Assembly: GCA_018398585.1 (NCBI GenBank)
Contig: JAGTTD010000019.1
Coordinates: 124,001 to 188,000 of the forward strand
Direction of reading: 5' to 3'
DNA from: Simmondsia chinensis
Lineage: Eukaryota; Streptophyta; Magnoliopsida; Caryophyllales; Simmondsiaceae
DNA: 64,000 nt
In this document: positions 35,101 through 49,056 of the stretch, one piece after another
How positions within the stretch are numbered: the first letter of the stretch is position 1
Layout: every line of letters starts with the position of its first letter
Made by a program: the position numbers and the translations under genes
Notes under the pieces: model-generated
Database searches by the model: none
What the model was told of the DNA's origin: nothing
Seen by the model: the letters and a program-made list of their open reading frames with translations, nothing else

Positions 35101-38100
35101 CAATCTTTCTTACTACTGATTTATGTGTTTCTGCAGTGAATTTCAACTCATTCATGAGTTGTGTCTGTGTGTACTATCCGCTTCTCAAAGAAGTGAGCTG
35201 ATACGAGCAACATTGGCAACTCTTCATGCATTTTTCTCATGGATTCCCTTGGGCTATATTTTTGAATCGCCACTGGTCTGTTAATTTCATGTATCCCATA
35301 TATTTTTAATTGTTATGTTTTTGGACTTTCTCTTGATGTATTTTCCGGATTACGATTTACCCTGGTCTTCCTATTATCTTGTAGCTGGAAATTCTGTTGA
35401 AGTTCTTTCCTGTGCCAGCATATCGTAATCTGTCCCTCCAATGCCTAACTGAGGTATCATCAAAATAGTGAGTATTATGATGTGACTTGCTTTTGAGTGA
35501 GAGTTTAACTTTCCGCTGTTCATAGGTTGCAGCCCTGAACTTTGGGGATTTCTATGATGTGCAGTATGCAAAGATGTATAATGTTTTCATGGTGCAGTTA
35601 CAGGTAAGTTAAGATTCATCTCTTTGATTCCATTAGCCAATTCCTCTACCTCTTCTTTCTCTTGTTTCTTGGTGCATCCTTCCATCTAGAGTCTTTCTTT
35701 ATTTTCTTCCGTTGGTAATTCATCTTGTGATTTGTGGTGTGTAGACCATCCTTCCTCCTACCACAAATATACCTGACGTGTATGCTCACGGATCAGCTGA
35801 TGAGCAGGTGCCAACTACTTACAGATTAAATTTATCTGTTTACTGGATTATTATAACTATGTTCGTGTACCTTGTTCCAGGCTTTTATCCAGAATCTAGC
35901 TCTTTTCTTTACTTCATTTTTCAAGGTAAGTATCCTTCTAAGGCGTGTGAGAAGTGGCTTGAGAAATTCTTTCTGTTCATGCATTAAAGGTGGCACCTCT
36001 CTTCTTCCTTCTTTGCCCATCCCCCCTTTCCCTAGTGATTCTTGAGAAGCGGGGTGTTGATTGTTTTGACTATCTGTTTCCTTGCCTTATGGAGTTCAAC
36101 GATCCTATAATGATGGTCATTGTCAGGCTGATTTCATTTGTCTTTGCAGGCACATATTCGAATGTTAGAATCCTCCCAAGAAAGCATATCTACCCTCTTA
36201 TTGGGTCTTGAGTATCTCATTAACATCTCATTTGTAGATGATACAGAAGTGTTGAAGGTAGGATTAATTTTTAGGTTTTTCATATTGGGTTGTGTTTCCA
36301 GATTATTTCATGGTCTTAAGTAAATTTCCTTCTCTTGCGGGTTTAACAGGTTTGCTTAGACTATTGGAACTCTTTAACTTTGGAGCTGTTTGCATCCCAT
36401 CATAAGGTGGATTATCCTGCTGATGAAGCAAATATAATGGGTTTGCAGGTATCTATTGTTACTTGTTTATCACGTGTATAGTGTACTACTGACTTGTCTC
36501 ATTGCCTTCTGAAAGAATGGTTTCATTCATTCACCTGGACTTATGTTGTTTGTCTCACTTTGTACTTCTTTTAATGATGCATAGTCTCGTATGTCGACAG
36601 TCCTTGATTCATGGGCACTAAAAAGTAGTTATGTTCTTGTTGTTCCCCTGCTGCTAGGACTTCTGGTTATCTTTCAAACATTTTTTTTTTATGTTTGTTC
36701 TTCTTGTTTGCAAGGCATTATCATGCCATTGATGATATGGCAGCCTTCCACTTTCTATAATGTACTTTGTTCCATTGACATCCTGACCTGAATCTGGAAG
36801 TGATACGCTCATAACTTTTTCCCTTTGGATTGAATGAGCAGATGCCATTTCTTCCAGGTACGGTTAATGGCCAGAGCTCTCCACTGCTACAACGCCAACA
36901 ACTTTATGCCGGTCCTATGTCAAAGTTGCGCTTGCTAATGATCTGCCGCATGGCTAAGCCTGAAGAAGTTCTTATCGTGGAAGATGAAAATGGGAATATT
37001 GTCCGTGAAACTATGAAGGATAATGATGTTCTTGTTCAGTATAAGGTAATTAGTTGTTGTTTACTATATATTGAGTGGTGAGACTTGTCACATACGCACT
37101 TGCACTACGAGAGTGAAACAAAAACCATATGTTTCACCTGCAAAGATACACGTCCTGGGCCTCTGGTACTCAAATGCTCACCTAATGATGGAATTACGGA
37201 AAATTGTACTATATATATTCATTATTTGGCCACACAATCTGTCTCCCTGAATTATTACACTCTATAAGCCCTGAAAAATAAATTAAAACATGTAAAATAT
37301 ATGTTTCACTCGAAGACTATGTTGATGGCTTTATTATGCGATGCCATTGTGCTCATTGAAGTCCTATATTGCAGATTATGAGGGAAACACTGATATACCT
37401 AACACATCTTGATCATGATGACACTGAGAAGCAGGTACTTGCAGAAAAGGGTTTTTTTTTTTTTTTTTTTTTAAATGATAACCTTTACATCTCTTTCAGT
37501 TGGCCCTTTTAAGTATGTCTCCAATTTTGTGTCTGATGAATGCGCACTCCTTTCTGGAAACCTCAGGTTTTACGTTCTAGATGATACACTGCCTGGTTCA
37601 CTTCAGATCTAAAAGTTTACTGTCAGGAGTATTACTTCGCATTTAATGCATTACAAATTTTTGGATCATACACAACCTTGGATCCCATGCTACTGTGTTG
37701 GTTTAGCAGAAAGTCTCACGTGTTCCATGGTGTTGGCTAAGCCGCTGTTGTAATATCTTGCTTCTGTGCGAGCCATCTTACAGCGACTCTCTTTTGGAGC
37801 CAATTGTATGAGTGTCACTAGCTGGGTTATTTTTTGACTGTCATCATTAGATGAATTGTTACTGTCATCATGATCCTACTGCCAAATGCTGATAAGATTT
37901 ACAGTGTTTTCTACAAACGTTGAATACTTATATGTATGAAATGTCATTTTACAGTGTGTTCTTGTAAATTTTGGCATTGTTGCACTCTGCGTTACTCCTT
38001 TCCTTTCATGGCTGCCAATGGAGTCTCCCATGTGTTGTTGGAGAAGAATCGTTTTGGTTACATCTGTCTCTGTCTCAGATGCTGAAAAAATTGAGCAAGC

Positions 38101-41100
38101 AGTTGAATGGTGAAGATTGGTCGTGGAACAACTTGAATACTTTGTGTTGGGCAATAGGATCAATATCCGGGTCGATGATGGAGGAGCAGGTAAATTATTA
38201 ACTGAAAGCATTCTGTTTTTTCTTCCCGGTTTCATGACTGATTGTACAGGGATTTCTGCTTACCGTAAAAATGATCCTTTTCTTATTGTAGTTGCTTCTG
38301 CTGCATTTCTTTCCTGATCTTGCCTCTCTTTTCTGAAAGCACCGTAGTTCCTTTTGTTTGGTTGAACAATTTTTGTTTGCTGCCTTTACAGCTTTATTAG
38401 AGATTGTCAGATTATTATCTACTAGGAATGAAGTAGATTGTCAGATATTGCAGCCTCAGTGGGGCTTCTATGTTGTGATTGAAACTTATAAAACCTGATT
38501 GTCTTGAAAAATTTCTAAATCAACGTATTTGGAAGGTAGCTGACAATGTAACATCTTATCAGCTCTTCTCAGCATCAATGTTACACACAATGGTCGATAC
38601 TATCCTTGCATTGTTTCCATGTAATTGGCCCTGCTTAGTAGAAGAAAGCATTTGATTGGTTTTGTTTGGTTGGTTTTCAAATCCTTTTAGTGGGGGAGTT
38701 GGATGATTCTATGACTACAGATGTGCTTTTCTATTTAAGAATTCTTGCTATTGAAGATATTTGCTTTCCCACCCGTTCCTCATTGTTTCTTGTTTTCTTC
38801 TTTTCACCTCTTTTGGTTTCTCTTTCTGTCCTTTCATGTTTTATTTTTTATGTATTTATTTGACGACCGTTGTGGGGTCCGGTTTTTAGTTGCAGATATA
38901 CTTCTTTGGAGGATTGCACATGTGTGCTCTAGAATTTGAAAATGTATGAGATCTTTAACCTTGTATGGCACGTGATTTGCAGGAGAAGAGGTTTCTGGTG
39001 ATGGTCATTCGTGACCTGCTAAATCTATCTGAAATCAACAAAGGGAAAGATAACAAGGCTGTTATTGCAAGCAACATCATGTAAGTGTGCGTTTCTTGAA
39101 TTGCTTATCTCACTTAAGGCTCAGCTTTACCATGCTTCTTTTGTTTTCTTGTGGATCACCTATTGTCAAGAATTTCTGTTTTCCCGCAAATATACATGTG
39201 TTTTATGGACAGAAAAATGTCAAGTAACTGATAGATGGAGGTACATAGACGGAGGAGCTGGAAATGGATGTCTTTTGCTTGCTGTAGTTTCAGCTTTTAT
39301 TCATCCTATGCTTTGATCTCTTGGTTTATTCTGCAGGTATGTGGTTGGGCAGTATCCCAGATTTTTGAGAGGTCACTGGAAGTTTCTCAAAACAGTGGTC
39401 AATAAGTTGTTTGAATTTATGCATGAAACACATCCTGGAGTGCAGGTTACTTTTTCTCTGATAATACTATGCTTTAACTACATTTTAAATTGTTTATGCT
39501 GCTGTTTCTCAATTTTTTTTTTTTTTTTTTTAATCATTGCTCAGCATGTTTGAGTGAATTGTTTTCGGATATGGTTTCCGTTATCTGCTTTTGAGTATGG
39601 TCTTGTGTTGGATTCATCTTTTATGGTCCTCATTCAACTTATGATTTACAGCCCTAAACTTTCAACTTCTTTTCACTGAGCCATATTTATCATCAATAAA
39701 GTGGGTCACTTGGATCTTTCTTCCGAGTTTGGATTACATGAGGGAAAGAAAGTGTGCACCTAAATAGTGAAGTGGTAATTGGGGGCATTTGAAGCTCTTT
39801 CCTTACTGTTTGATCATTGTTCCATGAATACGTGGGTTGATGTTTCAGATTTTTTTAAATAAGAGTTTAGATAGTTTGTGTTCTTTATCTTAACCTCTAA
39901 GCATTTTTGTGTTGACAAGGGTAAAATTTATGTTTGCAATTTCCTTTTTTTCAGGACATGGCATGTGACACATTCTTAAAGATTGTTCAGAAGTGCAAGC
40001 GTAGGTTTGTTGTAGTACAGGTACTGCTTTCAAAAGTACCATTGATTCTCATACATAAGTGGGGATAATTTTATTTTGTTTTGCGTGCTTTCTTTCTGGA
40101 TCTTCTCTAACCTACAAGGGAAATTTGGTGATTCGGAAAATATGTATATTCAGCAAAACAAACTATAAGCGGGATAATTAAATTAATATATAAATAATAT
40201 ATGCTTCAATGTATTGTTACACTGAATAAGGCCTCTTTGCTAAGGATATATATATATTTTTTTCCTAGCCCACCTTCGTTCACAGAGGCCATGTGCTTAA
40301 ATCTCATCCTGTATACTAATTTTGTAGGAGAGATTCATTTATTTTTATGGTTAATGATTAAAATATTAATGCCACTGTTTGCCTATCCTTTTCTTTTGTG
40401 GATGTTTGTTAACTGATACTTCCAACGATGACTCTGGTACTCCGTTTTGTTTGCATTTTGTCTGGTTATGTATGAAGAGCCGGTTAGGAATCATATATTT
40501 TCCTGTATGTATGCTTCGTTGGAAAACTTTCCCTGGTCACTGATTGCTATATTATTTTTGATCTTGGTAAGCAAGCCAAAGTCAAAATTTTTTGCTCTTT
40601 TTTCTTGTAGGTTGGAGAAAGTGAGCCATTTGTATCAGAACTCCTGACGGGCCTTCAAACAATTATAGCGGACTTGGACCTTCACCAAATCGATACATTC
40701 TATGAAGCTGTATGTCTGACTCACCTATTATGTTCACTTGTATTTGTAATGATTTGCCATTTTCTTAATTGCCAGATGTGTTCTTTTCAGGTTGGTCATA
40801 TGATTCAAGCAGAATTGGATCCTCATAGGAGGGATGAGTATCTACGGAGGTTGATGGAGCTGCCTAATCAGGTGGGTGATCTTTCCTTTGGGTCCCTTCT
40901 TTTCTTTCTTATTTATTTATTTTTTCTTTTTTAACATTGTTAAGGAGGATACAACTTCCCTAAAAAGGACACTAACTTTGCTGAGATGGGTGAGGATGAG
41001 CTTTGAGCCCAAAATCCTCTCGCTTGGGTAGTCGATAGCTTAACTATTATACCAATTCCAACAGCTCTTCCTTTGGTTCCCTGAATGTGCAAATGGTGGT

Positions 41101-44100
41101 GTTGGGCCATTAATTCCTTATAGTTGCTTTCTGGCCTTGCAGAAATGGGCGGAGATCATTGGACAGGCACGCCTATATGTGGAGATCCTCAAGGAGCAGG
41201 ATATCATCAGGGCAGTGCTTAATACACTGAAGGTATGACAAAACTTTATCTTTTACACTGCGCTACAATGTGTGTGTTTGAAGGAAATAGAGATGAAGAT
41301 GATCACGGCAGGTTGCATGGACTAACCAAAAATTAAGGAACATAGGATATTTCAGCAACCCTAAATTGTTGTGGTTGTTTCTTGTTTCATTTTGTGTGTA
41401 TTTCTTCTTCGGGTTCCTTCTTTCCTATGAGTGGTTAACATGATCTCTTGCTCCCCCCCTCCCCCCTTCCTTTCTCTCTCTCCTCCCTCAGGTTCTACCC
41501 TAGCCCCCAAACTGCCCATATGTATGTGCTTTAGCATCTCATGCCTAGATTGGATCTCTTTGAATGTACTGCTCCCTGCATCATCTGTTTCTTGAAGTCT
41601 GTATTTCCAACTTTGTTTATGTTCCTTGACAGATAAATACAAGTGTCGCAACTTCACTTGGGACATATTTCCTCCCACAAATATCCTTGATCTTTTTGGA
41701 CATGCTCAACGTGTACAGGTATCTCATAGTATACGAAATTCTAACACAGCATTTATATTGAACTTTCTCCCACTTGTTATCTGAACTTTTGCTTCTGTAA
41801 TATTGAGAAATATATCTTTTGCTCGTATTACCTTGTGTCACAGAATGTATAGTGAGCTTATATCAAATAGTATTGCTGGAGGGGGCCCCTATGCCTCTAA
41901 AACATCCTTGGTAAAACTTCTGCGGTAAGACCATTTATTGAGATGTTGTATTTCCTTTTCTCTATTTGAGATGGTAGCTTGAGAATGCCGTTGCTAGTTT
42001 TGCTTGCACTCAGTTTTGTGCTCATTGGTTATTCCCTTGAAACAGATCAGTCAAACGGGAGACGCTTAAGCTTATTGAGACATTTTTAGACAAAGCTGAA
42101 GATCAACCTCATATAGGAACTCAATTTGTGCCTCCAATGATGGATCCTATCCTTGGTGACTATGCAAGGAACATCCCTGATGCTAGGGAGTCGGAAGTGC
42201 TTTCACTTTATGCAACCATAATAAACAAGTAATTTCCCTGTTCTTAGTGCCAATGTCATGTGAATTTACAGCTGTTGTGCGTCCTTGAGCATAATCACTT
42301 TGGCTTAGTGCTGTGCCCTTGGGTTAAAAGATAATTATTTCATCCATGACATGGCCACAGTGCGCACTAATCTGATTTTAGTATTCCTCTTCCCTCTAAA
42401 TCATTACTTGGGTTCTGTTTATGGTTTGCTTGAAAAAATGGCACACATGGTAAAAGAAACTAGGTAATCCTTATACAATTTCGATGAATTAACTGGCAAA
42501 CTATCTGGAAATAGTAAAGATCACAAATATGTGAAACCACAACTTTCGATTGCATAACTTCCTTGTGGAACTCCCTTTTGTCTTCTCCTAAAAAAAGGAA
42601 AGGGATGCATTTATTTTTTTTTAATTTTTTTTTTTCTATTGAGCTGTTGACATATATTTTTTCATAAAGCACCTTCTAGCTGAGTATTGCTTGTGTTATA
42701 GAGTGGACAAAGTCATCAGTGAGAAGCTTGTTTGCAATTCTCAAATATCATCATTGTGTGTTACGCCAAAATGAACTTAACGAAACTAGATGGTTCACTT
42801 AATGTGGAGATACCTATTGCTTTCATTTCCATATCCTATGTTCTTCTCTTCCTTTTTTTTGAAATATAGGGTGGGAATGGGGTTGGAGGTGCTTGGGTTT
42901 CGCCAAAACATCATTTTTCTTGCATTTGTGTTTATGAGTGTTTTCTTTGTAATTTTTATCTATTTGTTTCCCAACTGTCTTTCAAATCCTTGATTATAGG
43001 TACAAGGCCGCAATGATGGAGGATGTACCTCACATCTTTGAAGCTGTATTTCAATGCACATTGGAGGTGTCTGTCTCTCTTCTTTCAAGTATTATAGTGC
43101 TTGGTTTAAAGAATCTGAGAAACCTGTTATGTTGAAGAAGTACAAAAAGGAGGGATAGTAGCCTATAACTCGATAATTTTGAGAATGGCAATCGCGGGTT
43201 CAAAAGTGCTACACGTCCTTGACCTTTTCTCTATTGACACCTGCATCTAAAGCCACCTAATTTCTGTGTGCGTTGTGCTTCAGATGATTACAAAGAACTT
43301 TGAAGATTTTCCTGAGCATCGTTTGAAGTTCTTTTCATTACTTCGGGCCATTGCAACCCGTTGTTTTCCTGCTCTGATTCAACTATCACCTCAAGTATGG
43401 CCTGACACTGACTCCGATTTCATGAACTTTTGTTGCTTTTCTTTTAACTCTTGCAATCTATTGCAACATCTGTCTTTGTTTCATGTCAACGGGATTACAT
43501 TTAGGCTACATATTTCTTTAATTTCACTGTAGCTGGATAATTCGGGATACTATTAACCGTGTCTGCTTACGACAATGCTTTCTTGACAACTAGCAATTGA
43601 AGCTTGTTATGGACTCCATTATTTGGGCTTTCCGTCACACAGAAAGGAATATTGCTGAAACTGGTCTGAACCTTTTATTAGAGTTGCTAAAGAACTTTCA
43701 GGTATGATTTCATACCTCCTGATCTCATGCCATAACGTGCACTATGTCTCTGCCTCACCATATTTCGTTTTTTTTTTTTTTTTTCCCCGTATGACAGGCT
43801 TCTAGGTTCTGTAATCAGTTCTATCAGAATTACTTCTTAACAATTGAACAAGAAATTTTTGCTGTACTGACTGATACCTTTCATAAACCGGGATTTAAAC
43901 TGCATGTCTTGGTATTGCAGCATTTGTTTTGCCTGGTATGTAAAGCTTTCTTGTTCGGAAGCACTGAGCTTCTTGTTTTCCTCTGTGCTACTTCTGTCGT
44001 TTCTGTTCGGATGCAGTGAAATTTTGTGGCTTTCTGGAATTTTGAGAAGAAAAGAGAGGGGGGGGGGGGGGTGCGCACTGGGAGGACCATCGACACACAC

Positions 44101-46248
44101 TGGAACTCCAAATTAAAATAGCCAGCACATATGGGATTGGGGTGAAAAATAAAACACTAGAATTTATATGGTTTGACAAAGACTGATGGAGGTGAGTACA
44201 ACAATTTCACTCGAGGAGGTAATTTTCTGTGGTGCACAAAAATCATAGTCATAATATGTATATATAGTCATGCACTAAACCCTAGTGCGGCTTAGGAATA
44301 AATTGGATTCGCCTAATCTTGTACTTAATAGACAAGGCTCATTGAAACTAGGCTTCACATATAAGCTAATAGTTATAGCTGACATCGTCTTTTGAGCGGT
44401 TGGATTAAATAATCTAATGGTTTGTGATTCTATGTGTTGTGTGCCTTAATATAGGATACCTGAATGAGTGGAAGCTATCCCCCAGTGAAATGTGCCTCAG
44501 GAAAAGCATTGGAAATTTACTAGCTAACAATATGGACTATCTGAGCTGGTTTTCAAATACAAATTTGGGCTCTATTTGTTTTGATGGAAAACAATTTTTG
44601 CCCTCAGTTTTGTTGTTTCTTTGCATAATTTCATATATACAACCGTAAATACGGAAACCGTTTTCCTCCATTCTAGAGACATTAACCTCGCCTTGGTGAA
44701 ATAGGAAATCATTTTTTTGTCAATCTCATATGTTTTAGGGCACCCCCTAGACCTTGCTCAAGCGGGAGCTCTTGGGGCACTGGGTTTGTTGTTGTTGTCA
44801 TATGTTCCACTACAACCTCAACTTGGCCAAGCATAAATCTCATATGATTATATGGAATGAAACGATTTTATTTAGTTAGAAAGACAAACTTTTAAGGAAA
44901 ATTATTTTTAATTGGAAATATTTTGGTGAAGAAAATTTCTATTAAACCAAATGGAGCTTTAAGATCTAATCTTGTTAATTGGAAAATGGAAATTCTATCT
45001 TGAAGCCGGTCAAAAACCCCAAGCAGGTTAAGCGGCTGCTTCGAACCCTTAAATTTTAGGGGGCCTTCCTATAAAATTAAATTTTAGGGGGCCTTCCTAT
45101 AAAATCCTTAGTCTGGCATATATTTAAGTTTCTATATATAATAAAACATTAATATATATATGAAGGGTTCCACTTTAAATATTTGATTCGGGACCTGAAA
45201 CTCTTGGGATAGGCTGCTTCCACTGAAAGCAGAGACGATTTTGTGACCCTTAATATGATGTTCAGGTAGAAGCTGGCGTGATAGCAGAGCCGTTGTGGGA
45301 TCCATCAACAGTACCTTATCCATACCCAAATAATGACATGTATGTTCGCAACTACACGATAAAGCTGCTAAGCTCATCGTTTCCCAACATGACAACTGCT
45401 GAGGTGGGTAAAATACCGGTACATACCTGAATAGCAATTCCTCCTGATGTTGGAGCATCAATTAATTAGCTATCTCTCAGGTCACCCAATATGTTAATGG
45501 ACTGTTTGAGTCAACAAACGATCTACCAACATTCAAGAATCACATACGGGACTTCTTGGTGCAATCAAAGGAGTTTTCAATACAGGTAATGCTACAGTTG
45601 CTGCAGTTGGTCAATTTTTCATTGTTTTTGATGGGTTATCCCCTTGCTGAAGCTTCTTTGGAGTTTACCATAACGAAACAGCAAGTTATTTGAACCATTT
45701 TCATTTGACCGAAAAGATTCCTACCTTCTCATTTGACATTTTGATACTTTCCAATTTTTGGATAAAAACATTAGCTTGAGGCTAGAGGTGTATATGAGTA
45801 AGTCAAGCCTGAGCTCATTTGGCTCGAGGATTGGCTTGGCTGCATTTAGCTTCGTTTGTGGATCGCTGAGCTTGGAAACTCCATGCTTCAGCTTGTCATA
45901 GACACAATTGGGTTCGTTCAGGCTTGAGCTCAGCTCAAACTGGGCTCTATTGGTCATATTTAAGTTAATAATTTGTATTATTAGGCATGCAAGTGTGCAA
46001 GCTCAAGTTTCACTAGGTTCAACAGTCCTGCTTGAGCTCAAACCAAGCAAAGCCTTCTTGCAACGTATTTAGCTCGTTTACACCTATAATTGAGACTGCA
46101 ATCAGATGGTTGCTGTAAATTGCAGGACAACAAAGACCTTTATGCAGAGGAGGCTGCAGCTCAGAGAGAGAAGGAAAGGCAAAGAATGCTCAGCATCCCA
46201 GGGCTAATCGCTCTAAATGAAATCCAAGATGAAATGTTGGACTCATAA
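29218..46248 (+). CDS. XPO1: Exportin-1 (CRM1), nuclear export receptor
   Basis: Thirty-two in-frame GT-AG exons give 1076 residues, the plant XPO1 length: 29218-29316, 30553-30669, 33077-33169, 33296-33367, 33917-34024, 34126-34208, 35137-35275, 35385-35453, 35526-35603, 35745-35807, 35881-35925, 36150-36257, 36350-36448, 36842-37045, 37375-37434, 38079-38189, 38983-39080, 39337-39445, 39955-40020, 40611-40709, 40791-40871, 41143-41232, 41633-41718, 41844-41924, 42046-42228, 43000-43066, 43284-43394, 43594-43701, 43798-43935, 45266-45403, 45481-45585, 46126-46248. It is a HEAT-repeat karyopherin that carries leucine-rich NES cargo out of the nucleus with Ran-GTP. Visible are the importin-beta N domain (about 35-105), the acidic Ran loop (436-459, [11 protein letters not shown]) and [13 protein letters not shown], whose Cys502 matches the leptomycin-reactive Cys of human CRM1. 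The C-terminal helix region ends EIQDEMLDS. Introns hold a solo LTR, foldback elements and tandem repeats; the coding frame is intact. Confidence 0.97.
29871..30354. repeat. GAGCTCGA-family element in exportin-1 intron 1
   Basis: It starts AGGGGTGTAAACGAATCG and ends GACACCCCTT, with GAGCTC, AAGCTCG and GAGCCAAGC words between. No clean target duplication was seen. Confidence 0.6.
30688..32270. mobile_element. Probable solo LTR in exportin-1 intron 2
   Basis: The 1583-bp unit begins TGTAACGCCCCCAAACG and ends CTGGGTATTACA, inverse ends with TG...CA as in gypsy LTRs. A segment GCCGGTATTATTCCC.CGA.AGG is repeated at about 31252 and 31357. A GA-rich patch, a T-run and a (TA)n run (about 32077-32126) lie near the 3' end. 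The flanking 5-mers (TATTA/ATTTA) do not match, so the insertion is old or the borders are slightly off. No internal domains were found. Confidence 0.65.
34840..35017 (+). repeat. Three tandem 59-bp units in exportin-1 intron 6
   Basis: Units start at 34840, 34899 and 34958. Each reads AA.CAAACAA.GGTTTTCCC, AACAGCTCCATTT, CTGAAAGCATGT.GTTTT. The third is diverged at its end. Confidence 0.9.
44735..44800 (+). mobile_element. Au-like SINE 3' end in exportin-1 intron 29
   Basis: It contains GGGCACCCCCTAGACCTTGC, GCGGGAGCTCTTGGGGCACT and a GGGTTTGTTGTTGTTGTC end, the same 3' words as the SINE pieces at 3432 and 7629. The same intron has a G-run near 44059-44071 and a doubled AAATTTTAGGGGGCCTTCCT near 45050-45103. 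Confidence 0.55.
45785..46088. repeat. GAGCTCGA-family element in exportin-1 intron 31
   Basis: The ends are AGAGGTGTATATGAG and CTCGTTTACACCTAT. The interior has AGCCTGAGCTCATTTGGCTC, CTTGAGCTCAGCTC and similar words. Confidence 0.6.
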
Positions 46249-46522
46249 GTTGATTAAACTTCATTTTGGGTTTTCTAATCACCTCTGAGGGTAGGCCCTG
46301 ATTCATATGAGAGTGGTCAGTTTCCAAGATGAAATATTGGACTCAAAAATTGATAAACTTCATTTTGGGTTTTCTAATCACCTCTAAGGGTAGGCCCTGA
46401 TTCATATGAGAGTGGTCAGTTTCCAAGATGAAATGTTGGACCCATAAATTGATTAAACTTCATTTCGGGTTTTCTAATCACCTCTGAGGGTAGGCCCTGA
46501 TTCATATGAGAGTGGTCAGTTT
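46224..46522 (+). repeat. Triplicated 100-bp unit across the exportin-1 stop codon and 3' UTR
   Basis: Three units of 100, 99 and 100 bp (46224-46323, 46324-46422, 46423-46522) each start CCAAGATGAAAT.TTGGAC, the codons for the last residues QDEMLDS, and end GAGAGTGGTCAGTTT. Unit 1 supplies the real stop (TAA 46246-46248). In unit 2 the equivalent codon is AAA. Confidence 0.95.
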
Positions 46523-47600
46523 CCTTCGACTTATGGAGATTTGCCTGGATGCATCTTTTGAGGGAGGTGTGTTCATGTATGTAGACAAGTTGGCATTAAT
46601 CTTTTGAGGGAGGTGTGTTCATGTATGTTTTTGCATAGATGACTGGATGGTTAGAAGGTGTATAGAGTAATTCAGGCTGGAACCCAGGGACATAGTATTA
46701 TACAATTTCCTCTTAGAATTCAGTTAGGGAGGGGTGTTCATGTATGTAGACCTGTCATGGAAAGTTTGTGCAGAAATTTTAGTTTCTTTGGTGGTATATC
46801 AGAACATAATGCATGTTGGCGTTCCAACTTCAATTTTGTTCACTTAGTGTGTGTTTAATATCTATTTTTGTTTGTGGTTTTTTTGTTTTTAAATACTATA
46901 GACGAAGAAAAATGAAGCCTTGATTTCAAAAAAAATAAAAAAGTGTAATACCAAACAGGCCCTTAAATTTTTCTGCATTTGCTGGTAATATGATGCATCT
47001 CTTAGAATATGGCCTGCCTTTATTTTCTAAAAGATTTGATCTCTGTATACAATGTATATTCCTCTTTTAACATTTTTTTTAAATTTTTTGTACAATAGTA
47101 CTATGTATCAATATAATGTTGAATTAACTAGTTAGATCTATCATTCATATATAAGTAGCCAGGGGCTTGGAAAATTGTGTGTATATCTTCGTATCAAAAC
47201 AATTATCATTTTGCAGAAATAGGTGAAAGTTAAGATACTTAAGGTATCAGTTTAAGAAATAGGTATAATTTAATGAGGTAAAAACCCAAACATAAAGGGT
47301 TGAAGCTTCTCAATATCAAATCATATGGTGTTGCTACTCTTTGAAAATGTCATTTGCTCATAGAAATCTTGCTTCCACGTCATCGTAGAACCCAAGTTGC
47401 TTCTGTATACTTAATTCAAATACATACCAGTATAGTGCAAGAATTAATGTGCGGTATTTGAGATGAAAGATGCTAATAAAGTAGTTACAGAATACAGTAA
47501 CTGTGTGTTCATATTATTCTGAAAAATAAGAGTTTCCCATCAGCAAAGGGACTCGTTACATCCAATCCAAAGAGCCCAGGGATCTCCAACTATGCATACT
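46523..47600. other. Convergent intergenic region
   Basis: It lies between the exportin-1 end (+) and the SAP-like gene end (-). It holds a doubled CTTTTGAGGGAGGTGTGTTC near 46554 and 46600 and otherwise AT-rich DNA. No gene or RNA was recognised. Confidence 0.5.
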
Positions 47601-49056
47601 TCATGGGTTCTGTGTGATTAAACAGTTTTCGGGACGTGACTGCAACACTTGTTTCTTCTTCTCCTTCTTCTCCGCTAGCTTCTGCATTAACCCACACACA
47701 CACACAAACACACAAAGAGTTAATGCTTCATATAACCCAATTTCAGTAACTCTTTTTGGTACAATAACCACATGATGAAAAATTGTGGAATAATGCTAAA
47801 AAGACAAATTAAGTAATTGTACTGATGAAGTTACTAATGTAATAGAATTGCTAAATCATGCAGAGTTTGCAACTTTGCAATGAATTTTTGGCTTTGGGTC
47901 TTTGGAGGCAGCCTGTGGCATCGTTAAAAAGAGTTGTCGAGTACCATTTAGAAAGTGCAAGGGGTCTGATATTGTTTTTTGTTTGTAATTTTTAATTTTT
48001 GAGAAATTAAAATTTTTTTTTTTTTTTTTTTGGCTTTTTGGTTTTGTATTTTTAATTTCTAATCAAATCAAATTAGAAACAAAACTATATATACGAAACC
48101 AAAAATTAGAAAATGCCATAATGGTCTTTAGCTTCTAAAAAGCCAAACTACAAACTGAAATGATATCAAATAGGCCCGAAAAGATTAACCTGAGCAGCTT
48201 CTTTGATCCTCTTAACGAGCTCCCTATTGCTCAGCTTCTTCATTCCACTCCCAGCTACAACATTGCTGCTCCCTCCACCAGCATCTGCCGCCTTTATGGC
48301 ATTTTCCTCAAGGTTTTCCTTGTTGTCATTCATCATCCTTTTGGCAGAAGTCACCTTCTTCATCGAAGAATTTCTTGGTTTCGACTTAACCTTGGATTCC
48401 ACATCTATTGATTGCTGATATTTGCAACTAACAGGGGTCATTTGTAAGTTACAGCATCCACGAACCAAGTCAAGTTCTTCAGCCACAACTTCCTCCACAG
48501 TACGAAGAGCTGCATTCTCAACTTCAACTTCGCCCGAGATGGAATCTTCAGGAATCACTTCATTGTCAACTAGGAGACTGACAGAATGCAATAAGGCAGC
48601 GCTCTCACTCACATCTGGCACTTGGTCCTTAGGAAGATCATTCAGTTCAAGGGCGAATAGCGGTTCCCTATCTTGCTTAATCAGAACGTTATCAGACTCT
48701 GCAAGGAAACCATTTCCATCCTCAGAATAATATGAACAAGATTCGAAGAAACCCATAGAATCATTAATGCAGATGCAGCAGTAAAACTCACGAAAGGTGA
48801 ACCAATATGAGAAATAATGATCAGTATGAACATAAATGTTGAACCCAAAATAATTGTCTGATGTGCTGGATTATAGCTTAAATGTTAACCCATGAAATAC
48901 CTATTTTTGAGGGAATAAGAACATTCAACTCTTACAAAGAAATATCGTGGCTTACGTCCGCTTTTGTTCAATGAAAAACATTTCCAATTAGCTAAACGCT
49001 TGGATAAGTTAAGGTTGGATTGAATCAGATAACGTGATATTACAACGAACCACGAA

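Noticed and set aside
40925..41075. tRNA-like wording (GAGCCCAAAATCC, CTTAACTATTATACC)
   Set aside because: No cloverleaf could be drawn. It is a common diverged plant repeat in an exportin-1 intron.
43990..44116. Small plus- and minus-strand frames near a G-run
   Set aside because: They fall in exportin-1 intron 29 and depend on the homopolymer. Exons on both sides match the exportin-1 family.
48700..48756. Extended start of exon 9 of the SAP-like gene (FESCSYYSEDGNGF reading)
   Set aside because: It is open and looks protein-like, but no AG acceptor in the right phase precedes it. The canonical CTTGCAG at 48699-48705 fits the frame instead.
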